Below, in pieces: positions 33,550 to 45,422 of a stretch of DNA of 64,000 bases. The notes beneath the pieces are model-generated. The model was not told the origin of the DNA. It saw only the letters and a list, made by a program, of their open reading frames with translations, and searched no databases. Origin of the DNA: Rhizomys pruinosus (taxonomy: Eukaryota; Chordata; Mammalia; Rodentia; Spalacidae); contig VZQC01006700.1 in assembly GCA_009823505.1 (NCBI GenBank), positions 62,001-126,000 of the forward strand. Reading direction: 5' to 3'. How positions within the stretch are numbered: position 1 is the stretch's first letter; every line of letters begins with the position of its first letter. The position numbers were made by a program, and so were the translations under genes.

Positions 33550-34305
33550 GATTAGATTTTATTTCAGTCTCTTTGCTATATATTTTTTTAGACAGATGTC
33601 TCATCAAAGATTCCTTGTAAAGGATTATTAGTGAGCTTGTCTATGGGGACAGATCTTGAAACTTCTTAATATTGGCATGCCATGCAAGGAAACTCTCTTC
33701 CCAATTTGTTCAATTGAGTAGCAGATGAAATCTGGCCAAATCTTTCATACGTTATTTTCAGTATTCAAAATTCATATTTTGCAAAGCCTCCACCAGATAT
33801 ATTTTGCAGTTTTCAGTGTTCATCTCGTGATGTTAATATCAACCACCTTTATTTTTATTCTTCATGGAATAACGATAAATGTGAAAGCAGTGATCTGTCA
33901 ACAGAGTGTTATTATAAAACATCACTATGTTGATTCTTAGAAAGCAGATCATGCCAAAAGCACTCAAAGTAAAATAAACTCATTGGTCTGGCTAGGCTAG
34001 AAATATTGTTATTAGAGGCAAAAGAAGCTGAGTAAAGCACTAAATCATTCTGTTCATAATTGTATTTTACATATAAAGATAAAATATTGTATTTGCATCT
34101 AAATCCTAAGATGACTAACCAGCATATTGTACTAGAATTGTGATGAGATGTAATTTGTGTATATTAACACAAATTACCATGTTATTCCCAAGCTTGTTGT
34201 ATTACATTTGTAAAAGGAAAGCATTTATATCTTTTGAAATGCAGACAGTTCTTGTATTAGATTGACTTAATTTTTAAATTAATTTTGGCTTTTTTCATTT
34301 AATAG
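33550..34305. other. Undefined AT-rich DNA
   Basis: Nothing recognised. Confidence 0.5.
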
Positions 34306-34307
34306 AA

Positions 34308-34834
34308 CTTCTTTTTAAATATAATACTTTTATTGATGTTTTGTGTATTTCAGACATAATTTTTCAGTTCAATTTAGGCATATTCCCCTTTCCCTTCCCC
34401 TCACCCCCACCCCAGATCATGCATTCTACCATAACTGTCCTGCATCTTTCTCTCAGTCTTTTTTTATGTTTAGGAATTCACATTTTCCTCCTTTAATTTC
34501 ATATGAATACATACCTTCATACTGTATATGTGTGTATACGAATACATATACAGTAATTACAGAGTCTGAAAATAAGTGGTGGGTCTATTCTAGAGCCCAT
34601 TAAAAGATTTACATTATTACAGAACAGTGACTTTCAGATAAAAAGAAATATAACATTAATGTTGTTCAGCTTGCCTTTCAACTGGGGATTTGGTATTAGC
34701 TTCCACAAATGAGGGAAACCATCCACCATTTGTATTTCTGGGACTGTGTTACTTCATTTAGCATAATGGCTTCAAGTTCCATCCATTTACCTGCAAAGTT
34801 CATGGTGTCATCTTTTCTTATGGTGTAAAAGAAT
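34308..34834 (-). mobile_element. 5'-truncated L1 (3' UTR and ORF2 end)
   Basis: Antisense L1 of the main family. The terminal 'ttttattgatgttttgtgtatttcagaca' is followed by a C-rich tract (34386-34415), an abbreviated 3' UTR, and the last ~100 bp of ORF2 up to about 34834. No clear target duplication found. Confidence 0.88.
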
Positions 34835-34950
34835 AACACATGAAAAAGAAACCATACCTTGAATTTCAAATTTTTAATTGACTTTTTTGTGAATTTATGT
34901 AATATATTTTGGTCATATTTATCCCCCTTTCCCCTATCTAGGCTCCTCTT

Positions 34951-35202
34951 TTTTTAAAATTTTTTAAAAATTTATTTCTGTATGTGTATGAATGTACTGT
35001 CTGCATGCAAGTCTGTGCACCCGTGTCGTGCAATGCCACGGAGGTCAGAAGACGGTGGGTGTCGGATTCCCCTGGAACTGGAGTTCTCCTGGAATTGGAG
35101 TTTCAGACGGTTCTGAGCTGCCATGTTGGTGCTGGGGATCGAACCCGGGTCCTCTGTAAGAGTGGTCGGCGCTCTTAACCGCTAGGCCATCTCTCCAGCC
35201 CC
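34951..35202 (-). mobile_element. Young B2 SINE with target duplication
   Basis: Complete antisense B2 with the 17-bp internal duplication. It is flanked by a perfect 14-bp duplication, tctaggctcctctt, at 34937-34950 and 35203-35216. Confidence 0.95.
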
Positions 35203-35445
35203 TCTAGGCTCCTCTTATACCCCCCCATCCACAGGATTTCTTTGTACTATGTCATGTATATTAAGTATGTTTGAGTCAAGTTTGTCTCCCCAAATGTCCT
35301 TCATTGTGTACCCATCCACTGGATTCTGGTTAATCTCTCTGCTATCAAACCCTTAAAGAAAAACAACTCTCTCCCCACCAGTAGTTATCAGTTGCTAATA
35401 GTTTCTCACCTAAGGATGGGTGTTCTTATATATTGTCCCAATTCT

Positions 35446-37309
35446 TTTTTTTTTTTTAAATTAGTTTTTATTGATGCTTTGTGCATTTCATACATTTTTT
35501 CCAATTCAGTTCAGGCTTATTTCCCTTTCCCTCCCCCCCCACCCCCACCCCATCCCAGATCATGCATTCTGCCATAACTGTCCTGCATCTTTCTCTCAGT
35601 TTTTTTTTTTTTTTTCATTTTTAGCTAAGTGATAATCCATGAGTACAAGCATCCTTCACGGAAAACCTATCTGCAGGTTCTGTTGTCCCCAACACCTACA
35701 GGCCCACCATCAGTTGGGGGGTGACAGGTTGTTTGTTCAATCAAGTTGATAAAAAAAGTGTCCAGACTACATTGCTGTAGTTCACCATTCACCCCAATTG
35801 CAGCCCTTACATTCACCACGCCCCCTCTTCCGCAGGTTTGTTCCCTAGGCTTAGAAAAGGGCACAGGTGGATGAAGAGGTAAAACAGTCCACTCTCTCTG
35901 GAGCTGTTGACTTGGACTCTGGTCATCTGCTGTTTCCTTTCAAGGGCTGACAGTTGTCCAAAGGAATAACCTTTGATTTATTTTTTAGACAATTTTTTTT
36001 AGATATATAGGTATTTAGCAGCACTAATAGTTATGGTATGTTAATTGCTGTGAGCATAGACACATGGTTTGGATATTTAATTCCATTGAATTACAATTTT
36101 CCCCCCTGATTAAATATGACAGGGTCTTACTGGTGGCTTATAATATCTGCCTAACCTTAGAGGTAGGAGCTTATGGCATCAAGCCATGGGTATTTCTCCA
36201 AGGAGAGAGCCAATAGCCAAATTAGATTTGGGATATACCAGGCACATGCTGCCTCTGCTGCACACGCTGAATATTTCCAGGCAGGTGAGGTGTGCTGGTG
36301 CTGACGTGGAGTCTTGCTTGACTCAGGGAGACCCATTATTTGCTTTATTGGTTTAGTGAGCCTTTTTGGTAACACTCTCTCGCGTATCTAGAGGACCATC
36401 TGTACAGCTTGCATGTGTGGTCTCAATACAATCCCTCCCATTTAACGTCAGGTCTTCGGCAGCAGGGTCTTATTTGCCTCTCCTCCTGTCAGGTATCCCA
36501 ACTTAGAGGCAGGAGCCCTTACCTTTGTGGGGCCTTGGATCCCCTGGCAACATCCACCTGGATAGAACAATCCATTGCTGAGTCAGAGCTCCTGTATTAA
36601 ATATATGTCTTGCCTGAGTGCATAGGCCCTAGGGCTTTAGTATTATATTTTTGGTTATGAATCAGAGAATAATCGCTCATCAGTTCCATTTAGTATCATT
36701 AAAGTAAAGCGTTTTTTTTTCTATTATCAATTATTGGCATTTTTCTTTTTTCAGTCTTTTTAGTAAGTGATTACTACTATAAAGTTGTCTCCATTAAATG
36801 TTTCCACTACAGTTGAGGGAGACGCCATCATCGTCAATCATGTTCTCCTTATTCTATGGGTGGAAGGCAAGGAAGTGCTCTCATATCAGAACCTTTTGCT
36901 GGACTCCTAGAAGGTAAGTTTCATTAGGACTCACTATAATAACTAGTTGTTACAGGTAGGATCCAAGAGGGGTTGAATGTTTATGGCAATCTGAGGTCTT
37001 TTCTTCCTTTGAATGTTCAGGACGGTCAGCTCCTTTCCGTTGCCCACTTTTTGGTACAGTCCTACTCAATGCAAACCTGTATCCTTTTTCTTTCTTTCAG
37101 CCAATTAGAGTTGGTGAGTTTTGACCTGGTTGGAACAAACAAATTTTTCCCATAGTTAGTTTTAAGATTGGAAATGCAAGGGTTTTTGATGAAAAAGTTT
37201 CATTCTTTCCTGTATCCAATCCCCCCCCCCTTTTATTAGCGTATGAGTCTCCAAAGACAGTTGTATTGATGAATCTGTGCTTGAACTCCACCCTATAGGT
37301 CATGTATAA
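35446..37309 (-). mobile_element. Unidentified A-tailed element fused to an L1 tail, copy 3
   Basis: A perfect 16-bp duplication, atattgtcccaattct (35430-35445 and 37310-37325), defines one insertion of 1,864 bp. On the minus strand it comprises about 1.7 kb of the unidentified element, an A-rich junction (35600-35615), the last ~130 bp of the L1 3' UTR with its G-rich tract (35465-35598), and a poly-A tail (35446-35458). It is the longest copy and the best reference. Short frames such as that at 37097-37321 have no recognisable product. Possible natures: composite non-autonomous retrotransposon, retroposed non-coding or endogenous-retrovirus transcript, or L1 tail variant. Confidence 0.85.
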
Positions 37310-37344
37310 ATATTGTCCCAATTCTATACTGGGATCTTATATGA

Positions 37345-37505
37345 AGCATTCTCTCTCTCCTCCTCGCGCCTCTCTTCTCTCTTCTCTCCTCTCTCTGTGT
37401 CTCCTCTTTTCTTCTTTTTTCCTACTCCTCTCCTCTCTTCTCCCTCTCTCCTCTCTCTCTCTTCTTCTCTCTCTCCATCTCCTCTCTCCTTCCTCTCTCT
37501 CTCCC
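37345..37505. repeat. Polypyrimidine (TCTC)n-rich tract
   Basis: 160 bp of almost pure C/T on the plus strand, irregular units. Confidence 0.95.
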
Positions 37506-37509
37506 CCTT

Positions 37510-38620
37510 GACAATTATGAAGATATGGAATCATTTCCATCTATTGAATGAATGAATGTATAAAGAAAATTATACATATATATAATTAATTAAATACTGT
37601 TCAGTCTTAAAAATTTGGCTGTTTTGTATAATGTTACAAAGAAGAGAGTAAATTAAATGAAATATGCTAGACAGAGAAAGACATGACATTATTTGATTTC
37701 ATCTATATGGAGAATTTTTAAAAGTTGACCTCATCAAATCAGAGAGTTGAAATTGGAAGTGCAGGAAATTTTCCCATTTTTCATATGAAATAATCCAATA
37801 ATAAATATTGGGAGGGAAGCCTCTCGGAATAACAGGTGGTATTTAGAAAATGGCCTTTTCAGAATCCACTTAGTTACAGTTCTGACACAGGTCCTCACAG
37901 TCTCCACCTAAAAGCTTGGATATTGAACTCTAGTTTATTCCAGCATCCATGTAGTCACTAAGTCACCCTCAATGGATTGCTTCTCTTGTCTCAATTTCCC
38001 ACTCCCATAAGGAAGCTTCCAGAGATCACCTTCTACATTAGCCAGATATGCTCAAACTCATCCACAGCTGCTCATGGGAGTACATTCGCAATTTGTTCGA
38101 ATTGCTCCTGTTTGTAGCCCTTTCAGTTCTTTTCTTTTGTTTAAATCATTTTCTGTATGTATTGCCACATAAACCATATGTATTTTGTAGTTCACAAAAC
38201 TAAACATTTTCATAAATCTATAACAGACATTTTTGATGCATAAACACATTATATGTCAGGGAGCTCTCATACCACGCTGGCCAAAATCTTCCTTCTGGGT
38301 TTTTGACTATGACCTCTTCTCTCCACCGAACCACTAGGAAGATACAAAATATTCCCATGCTTCATAATTTCATATTAGGTTTCCAGACACAGACATGAAA
38401 GATTAGGAAAAGATTTACAGGAGATTAAGATGAGATGAATGTGCAGGGAATAAAGTGAGTTCCCAATCTCTTCTTGGACATGGGCAGATAGGGCAGCCTC
38501 AGTGATGATGGATATGGATCACCTTGGCTCCAGCTGCAGGTGGAGGCGTTTTCAGCCAAGAAGGAAGAAAATCATATTTGACCTTAGTATTAATAACATT
38601 AATTTCTCAAATTTTCCAGA
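37510..38620. other. Undefined DNA
   Basis: No recognised repeat or exon. Confidence 0.5.
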
Positions 38621-38626
38621 ATTTAT

Positions 38627-38815
38627 TTGTTATTTTCTCATCATTATGATACAATGCCTGGCATAAACAACTTAATGAAGGAAGGATTTATTTTGGTTCC
38701 TAGATTTGTCCTTGGATTAACTGATTCTGAGCCTATGGTAAGCCAGAATAAATTAAGAAACAAGGGACAAAATACAGTCCAAAGTCACAGCCTTGGGATC
38801 TACTTCTTCTAGCTA
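38627..38815 (-). repeat. Possible LTR-like repeat, antisense
   Basis: 'aacaacttaatgaaggaaggatttattttggttcc' resembles the reverse complement of the 3' end of the repeat at 31400-31822. Diverged. Confidence 0.4.
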
Positions 38816-38819
38816 AGCC

Positions 38820-39895
38820 CTTACTTTAAGGTTTTTAGATTCTCCCAAAATATCGCCACCAAGTAGGGAGGAAGGTTTAAGATAGGGAGATAGAACATTT
38901 CACATTCAAATCATAATAATTTATTTTGAGAATGAGCCAATATGTTTGACTTTGTTTAAAAGCAGAGGGATGATATTTAACCTCTTACCAAATTTCCTCT
39001 ATATTTGTGATTGCTTTGTTAAAGCTCTGAAGAAATATGTATATTTTTATGAACTGACAACAAATATTTAGGCAAGCCACAGGCCTGAGCTAGCCTATCA
39101 CCTTCCCTATTACCTTTCTTAACTGTAAATAGTTTTCTTCACTTCTTTATATTTTTTGTTTATACAGACAAAAAATATCCTTATTTTTCTTCTAAGTCCA
39201 GAGAGAAGCACAGATATTTTGGCACAACATGGACAGAGAAATATTTCTAGTAAATGCAGTAATAATGTTAAATTACTATGTATAATGTAATAAATGTAAA
39301 TGGAATATCTGTACCATTGAACTAAACTAAAGGCAGAACCATTTAGTCTGAAATTACATTCAAAATTCATCTATGACAATTTTGTCTTTGTCTATGACTA
39401 AGACAAATTATACAGCAATTGTTTGAGACAGTCCTTTTTCTTCATGGAGAGCTAAGATTTCTTTATACATGATCAGATGTCTTATTATCCTGTGCCCTTG
39501 CACTGTAAATTAATGGCCTACTTAATTATTTTTGAATTCAAGTCAAAATTCAATACAAGTATTAGTAACTGACACCCATAAAGTACAAAGCCATTCTTCT
39601 AGATTCATAGTATTGGAGCAAATACTAAGAAAATTAACTATGATTGGGTCATATTTTAATTTATCGCATCTTTGACATTTTTTTTTATTTTGAACTACAG
39701 TGTATTATGAAAATTAGGTACTTTGGACTTGCTGAATAGTATCTTGCTCTATCACAACTTAGAGAAAAACTGAGAAAGACATGGTCATTTACAAATTGAA
39801 GGATAATACAAGCTGTATGCTAAGCACAGAAAGGACAGTAGGTCACTGTATTTGTTATGGTCTTCTAGAGAGCTGAAAGCAGTAAGATATAAGTA
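38820..39895. other. Undefined AT-rich DNA
   Basis: Nothing recognised. Confidence 0.5.
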
Positions 39896-39899
39896 AAAG

Positions 39900-40045
39900 T
39901 AGATGACAGAGATGATGATAGACACACTGACATGATAGATGATGATACATAGAAAGACAGATGATAGATAATAGTGATAGATGATAGCTAGATTAGATAG
40001 ATGATAGATATATAGATTATAGATAATAGAAGGATAGAAAATAGA
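39900..40045. repeat. Degenerate (GATA)n microsatellite
   Basis: Many GATA and GATGATA units with interruptions. Confidence 0.9.
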
Positions 40046-40144
40046 AAAAAAACCAGGATATTTATTAGGATATCTAGCTATCATGATTGTGGACACTGAG
40101 AATTACCTTAATACGCTGCCTATTTACAGAAGAACCAGTGTCCT

Positions 40145-40475
40145 ATTTAGCATCAGCTGTCAACCTGATGACACAACATAGCCTATCTGAAGGAGTCTCA
40201 GTTTGTATATTTTCTTGATTGATGACTGATCTGGAAAGGTCCAGTCCACTGTTTGTGGCACCATTCCTGAGAAGCCTGGCCCATGCTGTACAAGAATGCA
40301 TGAGCTCTTAAGTGAGCCAGTAAACATGTTCCTCCATGCTTCTGTTTGAGACTCTGCCTTGACTTCTCTCAGTTTTAGATTATGATCTGGAAATTTAAAC
40401 ATATAAACCCTATCCTTGACCAAGATGCTTTTTTTGCATGGTGTTTATTATAACAACAGAAAGAAAACTATAACA
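40145..40475 (+). repeat. LTR-like dispersed repeat, copy 2 (diverged)
   Basis: Same block order as 31400-31822: 'atcagctgtcaacctgatgacaca' at the left, 'agtgagccagtaaacatgttcctccatgcttctg' in the middle, and 'ataaaccctatccttgaccaagatg' then 'catggtgtttattataacaacag' at the end. Confidence 0.65.
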
Positions 40476-40479
40476 ACCA

Positions 40480-41128
40480 GGGAACATTTGACTGCTCACA
40501 GGCAAAGTCCTCAGAACCAAAAGCTCAATTTGTTTGATTCTCAGTTCAAGTCTAAAGGCCAGATAATCCAGGAATTTACTATTGTGAGCCATAAAATACA
40601 AAACCAGGGACCCGGAGTTCTAATATTCACGGGAAAGAGAAGAGGGCCTCTGACTTCAAGAGGGTAGAACTCAATTCTCCTTTCTTCTGCCTTCCTAGTC
40701 TTTCAGGACTCCACCTCACTGCATGGTGAGCACTCACTGGAGATAAGATCTCCTCCACTCTAGGTCCATGGACTCACACAACCAATTTCTTCAGAAATAC
40801 CTTCATAGGCTTACATAAAAATAATGTGCTCACAGGCATCAACATTTCCTTTACGCTAAGAAAAATGACACACAAACATCACAGTGATAGTGGATTAAAA
40901 ATGCTTCTAAATAGAATTCTGTTTTCCTTTAAATAGCATCAATCTAGCTTGAGCAGTAAGCAAGAGGAAAATTTAAAAAGCACTGGAAGGAGAGATAGAA
41001 AGTGATAATATAAACGGGAAAGAGGAACAATGGGGTAGGAAAGGTTCGATGGGGTGTGGGACAGGGGTGTGGGGCAGAGGAAGGAACAAGTCAGGACTAA
41101 CAAACACTAAAGGCCTTTTGAAAAAGTC
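40480..41128. other. Undefined DNA
   Basis: No recognised repeat or exon. Confidence 0.45.
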
Positions 41129-41148
41129 ATATAGAAACCTACTTCTTT

Positions 41149-41710
41149 TTTTTTTATAAATAAATAATTTTTTATTGATGCTTTGTGTATTCCATACAAC
41201 ATTTTCCAATTCAGTTCAGGCATATATCCCCTTCCCTTCCCCCCACCCCACCCACCCCTACCCATCCCAGATCATGCATTCTGCTGTAAGTTTTCTGCAT
41301 CTTTCTCTGCTTTTTTGTTTTGTTTTGTTTTCATTTTTTTAACAATAAGTGATAATTTGTGAGTACAAGCATCCTTCATGTAAAACCAATTTGCAAGCAA
41401 TTGTGCCCAAACCCACACAGCTCATGGGTCCCACCATCCACCAGGGGGGTCTTATACTGTTTAATACCTAAATATCTAATTGCATGTGCTTCATTAGTAG
41501 GATCTAAAGGTTATACCTGGACAAGCTGGCAGCCCATGAAAGAAAACAGCCAGAACTGACTAGAGACCAAGACATCAGCTCCAGAGAAAGTAGAGTGTTT
41601 TGCTTCTCATCCACCTGTGCCCCTTTTCTAAGCCTAGGGAACAATCTGCGGAAGAGGGGGCGTGGTAGAATGTAAGGGCTTCGATTGGGGTTAATGGTGA
41701 AACTACCACA
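41149..41710 (-). mobile_element. Unidentified element with L1 tail, copy 4, 5'-inverted
   Basis: Flanked by a perfect 20-bp duplication, atatagaaacctacttcttt (41129-41148 and 41711-41730). From left to right: poly-T, the antisense L1 3' terminus with its G-rich tract (41160-41310), the A-rich junction, and element sequence to about 41460. Then 250 bp of the same element in the opposite orientation (41461-41710). That is the twin-priming pattern known for L1-mediated insertions. Confidence 0.92.
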
Positions 41711-41799
41711 ATATAGAAACCTACTTCTTTAGGAGCTTCATAAAACATACAGACAGGTAAAGAGATTAAACAAACTTACCGTATAAGGGGTGGGGGTTA

Positions 41800-42395
41800 A
41801 GTTTCCTCTACCAGACACCACCAGCTAGCAAATAAAAATCCCAATGGCAGAAGTGGTTTTGCAGGGAAATTTTTTCGCAAGGTGGGGTGCCCACAGCAGT
41901 GCACCAAGCCACATGGTGTTGGTGTCCCACTGTCCAGCCCCAGCTCTGCTGTTTCCTGGTTTCCCTGGTTACTAGGCCAAAGAAAGAACTCTCCAACCTT
42001 AGACTAGATAATTTATTGGGCTTGCCAACAAGGTGGTGGCGGAAAGCATACATTTACCAGAGCCTCAAAGTGCAGCGGGTCCACTCTCCCTTTCAACATA
42101 GCAGCCTGGAGTCCTGGCATAAATTCTGTGCCCTGCACCTATGCTGGTAAAATGGCAAGAGAGCCCGAGTCTTGTGCAGTGAGCTTTTATATGTCCTGCC
42201 CACCAGAGTCTCAAGAGTTTCAAAGTCCTGTGCACCTTCTGACAGCATCTGACCTGCTCTGGATGGTCTCAACTTTGCCTTTAGGTCCTCCCTCTAAGGA
42301 CACATCCTGCCTCATGATAGGCCCATTTTAAAGACGATATAATTTATCCCACAAGTGGGTTCCCTCTTTTGGGGTTTTTGACCGGGTGTTCCATG
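41800..42395 (-). repeat. LTR-like element, family unknown
   Basis: Read on the minus strand there is a TATA box (tataaaag, about 42185-42193) and, about 170 bp on, AATAAA (42010-42016). Complex GC-richer sequence surrounds both. This is the LTR layout, but ends and family are uncertain and no internal retroviral region is attached, so it would be a solo LTR. Confidence 0.45.
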
Positions 42396-42639
42396 GACCC
42401 TTAAACAATATAGGCTATTGTCATTTTTCCTTATGGTCCCCTAGAACTTGACAGTAAGACACTATTGCTGAAGCAACACATGCAACAAGAACAAACAGAT
42501 AGAATTCAAGTTGGGACTGATCTCAGAGCTTCATCTCTACTCCCCAGCTTTCCTGGTATTGGCAGTTGCTATCTATGCATGCTAACAAAACAACAAAAAG
42601 GAATCCTCAAACTTACCCAGCTGTGAACCCTGTGAGCTA

Positions 42640-43282
42640 CAATAATGACTGGCCTGGCAAATATAGCAATTGGTGTAATAGTGACATGAGTATTTTGGGG
42701 GTAAACAGTTACTTTCTGATTGAATTTTAGGCTTGCTTTACAAGATGAAGCCCATACTTGGCACTGTTACCAGGGTCAAGGACCTTTGGCTAGACAGGTC
42801 CTAGGCCTTAAGTGAAGAACACGTTACCTTTATTCTGTTAATTATAGATAGTAATAAATCAAATCCTAATGCTTTATTGCTAAGGCAATTAATTAATGCA
42901 TCTCCCAACTCTCATCGTGTGGATGATTCTTCTTGCAGCAAATGACAACACAGAGGGCCATAACTGACCTACATTCAGACAATAAGAGACTGAAAAGTGC
43001 TCAACCTTAAATGGACACCTATATCACATCCTCTCCTCTTGAGTCTCAGGGGTTATTGGGGAAGAGAGGGAGGAAAGATTGCAAGAACCATAAATGGTGG
43101 ATGAATATAAGGAAAGTAAATTTTCTAAGCACAAAAAGACCATAATTTTTACTGTGTGCAGAAGACATGCATAAGCCCATGATAAAAATCTAGCATGGAG
43201 CAGGAACCAGGTAAGCAACCCCATCCCTAGCTGAGGAACTATTTGGAATTGATAGCTTCTTGGAGAGAGAGAGAGAGAGAGG

Positions 43283-43340
<58 letters not shown>

Positions 43341-43575
43341 TTTCAGTGATGTGACACATGGAAAGTTGGGGAAGTTGACTAGGATCCAGGGGATGGACCT
43401 AGAGTCAACAACACAGGGAGCATAAATTAGACTTTGTAAGCCTTAAAACATAATAGAGGACATGAACTGGTGAGGAAGGGTGGTAGGGTGGATCTAAAAG
43501 GAGATGGAGAAGTGCTCTGATTTTCAAAATGCAATGTATAGGGTTCTCAAAGAATCAGTGAAAGCATTTTTAAAA
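42640..43575 (+). repeat. Old L1 (Lx-type) 3' UTR, plus strand
   Basis: Best-preserved Lx-type tail in the window. Its blocks, in order: 'gggtaaacagttactttctgattgaattttaggct', 'ggacctttggctagacagg', 'gagagggaggaaagattgcaagaacc', the (GA)n interruption (43263-43335), 'caggggatggacctagagtcaacaacac', and the terminal 'aaaatgcaatgtatagggttctcaaagaatcagtgaaa'. Confidence 0.75.
43263..43335. repeat. (GA)n microsatellite
   Basis: GA run with a GGGG interruption, inside the L1 tail. Confidence 0.95.
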
Positions 43576-43689
43576 TAGCCTGATTGCTATAAGAATTATT
43601 GTTATACAGTAAGTCCCTTGGGATAAACAGGGAATTAGATTGCTGAGCTTAAGCTCTCTTATGTGAAACATCTGAAACCACCAGTTTCA

Positions 43690-43815
43690 GAAACTGAAAC
43701 ATCAGTTCCAGGGGATTTGGATGCCCTCTACTGGACTTTCGGGCATTGCACACAGGAGTGCACTTACATGCAGGCAAAACACTCATACACATAAAATAAA
43801 AGTAATAAAAATTTA
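43690..43815 (+). mobile_element. B2-type SINE, 5'-truncated
   Basis: 'cagttccaggggatttggatgccctctactgg', 'gggcattgcacacagg' and 'gcaggcaaaacactcatacacataaaataaa' are the B2 3' half. Confidence 0.75.
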
Positions 43816-44069
43816 TAAAAACTCTGGTGGCCAATTCTCAAATTCTAACACTTCCTGTTTATGTTGAAACCTTCTGGATTACTTGCCTTGAGCCAATCTA
43901 GAAGGATCATTTACCAGTGCTGTGGTCTGTCTTCCTATCTGCAGTTCCCACTTGACAATTATCCCTTTCTTTCTGCCCGTTGGAATGCAAGTTCAGTGTA
44001 AACAACCTATGTTTTCCTTTCTCAATTTTTCATATAAAAATACTCAGTTCTTAGGTATAGAAAAAAATT

Positions 44070-44210
44070 TTTTATCTTTTCGAGACAGGGTCTCCCTGTA
44101 GCCCCAGCTGTCCTGGAACTCACTCTGTAGATCAGGCTGGCCTTGAACTCACAATGATCTGCCTGCCTCTGCCTCCCGAGTGCTAGGATTAAAGGTGTGC
44201 TTCTAACTGT
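44070..44210 (-). mobile_element. B1 SINE
   Basis: Antisense B1 from 'tcgagacagggtctccctgtag' through 'gtgctaggattaaaggtgtgc'. Confidence 0.92.
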
Positions 44211-44324
44211 TCTCTTTGCTGCTTTTAACAGTGGAACTTGTTCAAGGCCTGTGCTTTTTACTTAGTAGCTTCTACAGCAGTTAGAAAATCCCTTTGTTTC
44301 ATAGAACTGTTTTTCAGTAGTTAT

Positions 44325-44467
44325 GACTTTTTTTTTTTTTTCATTTTGAGACAGGGTCTCTCTGTAGTCCCAGTTGACATGAAACTCACTATGTAGATCA
44401 CACTGCCCTTGAGCTCTCAGAGATCTGCCTGCCTCTGCCTCACGAATACTGGGAATTAAAGGTCATA
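44325..44467 (-). mobile_element. B1 SINE
   Basis: T run then antisense B1; more diverged ('gttgacatgaaactcactatgtag', 'cctcacgaatactgggaattaaagg'). Confidence 0.85.
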
Positions 44468-44743
44468 TATGTTAAGGCCTATTGAGTCAAGTTTGTATAC
44501 ACAGCTGTCCCTCAGTGTAAGTTCATCCCCTGGATTCTAGTTGGCCTATCTATAGTCTCTCCCTTAAAGAAGATCACCTCTCCCTCACCCAGCAACAATC
44601 AGCTGACAATAGTTCTTCACATAAATCAATGATTTTTAAGTGAACTAATAAGTAATGAAGCTAAAGGGTTCATTCAGATCATATTGTTTTCTTTGGTTAC
44701 ACCCTACAAGAGAATTTCATTATGAAGGAAAGTGATTCTTCTG
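44465..44743. repeat. Inverted duplication, left arm
   Basis: Reverse complement of 45423-45847 (less its B2). The first part is antisense L1-tail sequence; the inner part (from about 44640) is unrecognised. Both arms end within the same few bases. Confidence 0.85.
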
Positions 44744-44759
44744 TGACAGGCTGCCTGGC

Positions 44760-45420
44760 TTCAGTAGTTATGATTTTATAATTCCATGTGAAGGAGTGTG
44801 CAGGTAATAAAACAGAACAAATATCACCAACCTGAATGAGAACAGCAATTTAGGGAATACAGTAGGAAGTGAATAATTTGGGGCAAAGATCAATGAGTTT
44901 TCAGTAGAATAGTGACAACATGCGTTCTTATCTGGCCTTTGTGCTGACCACCTATCTTAGCTTCGGTGATAGGAATTTAATGCTTCTAGTTCATGAGAGT
45001 TCTCAGAAGGCACCTCATGACAAGTGAGATGCTTTGGGAGTTCCTTTTTTCCAAAAGATGAGGCAATTTCAGAGGAAACTCTCTCTATATTTGATGTTCC
45101 CTAATTTTCCTTGGTTGGGACTGATCCATCTTCCAAAATGGCATGTTTTGGAGTGGCCTGTCTTGAATGCCTTCAGGAGGAAGTCCCTTGGCTTCCATTC
45201 CCCACTTGTAGTCAGATAGTTCTGTTCTGTTTTGGACTCCATCATTTTATGAGGAGATTATAAAAGTTGACCTGGAAATGTTTCATATTTTAATCTAACA
45301 ACATTTCAAATAAACATATGCAATCATTATTTTACTTCTATTTGGTACAGAGGAAAATAAATTTTCCTGGAAAATGCTATGCACAAGATACTCAAATCAA
45401 CTCAGATTTAGACAACCCAT
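44760..45420. other. Spacer of the inverted duplication
   Basis: About 660 bp without recognisable repeat or gene. Confidence 0.5.
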
Positions 45421-45422
45421 CA

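Larger units (their letters stand above)
34860..37345 (-). repeat. Old L1 (Lx-type) 3' UTR split by two insertions
   Basis: Host pieces at 34860-34950, 35203-35445 and 37326-37345 join into an antisense Lx-type 3' UTR ('ccactggattctggttaatctctctg', 'taatagtttctcacctaaggatgggtg', 'attctatactgggatctta'). A B2 and the unidentified element interrupt it. Confidence 0.75.

Noticed and set aside
37097..37321. Possible retroviral envelope-like frame in the unidentified element
   Set aside because: The short frame is not supported by the other copies beyond a few residues and no diagnostic motif is present; kept only as a possibility.
43024..43359. 111-codon minus-strand open frame
   Set aside because: Created by the (GA)n microsatellite and the antisense of an L1 tail.
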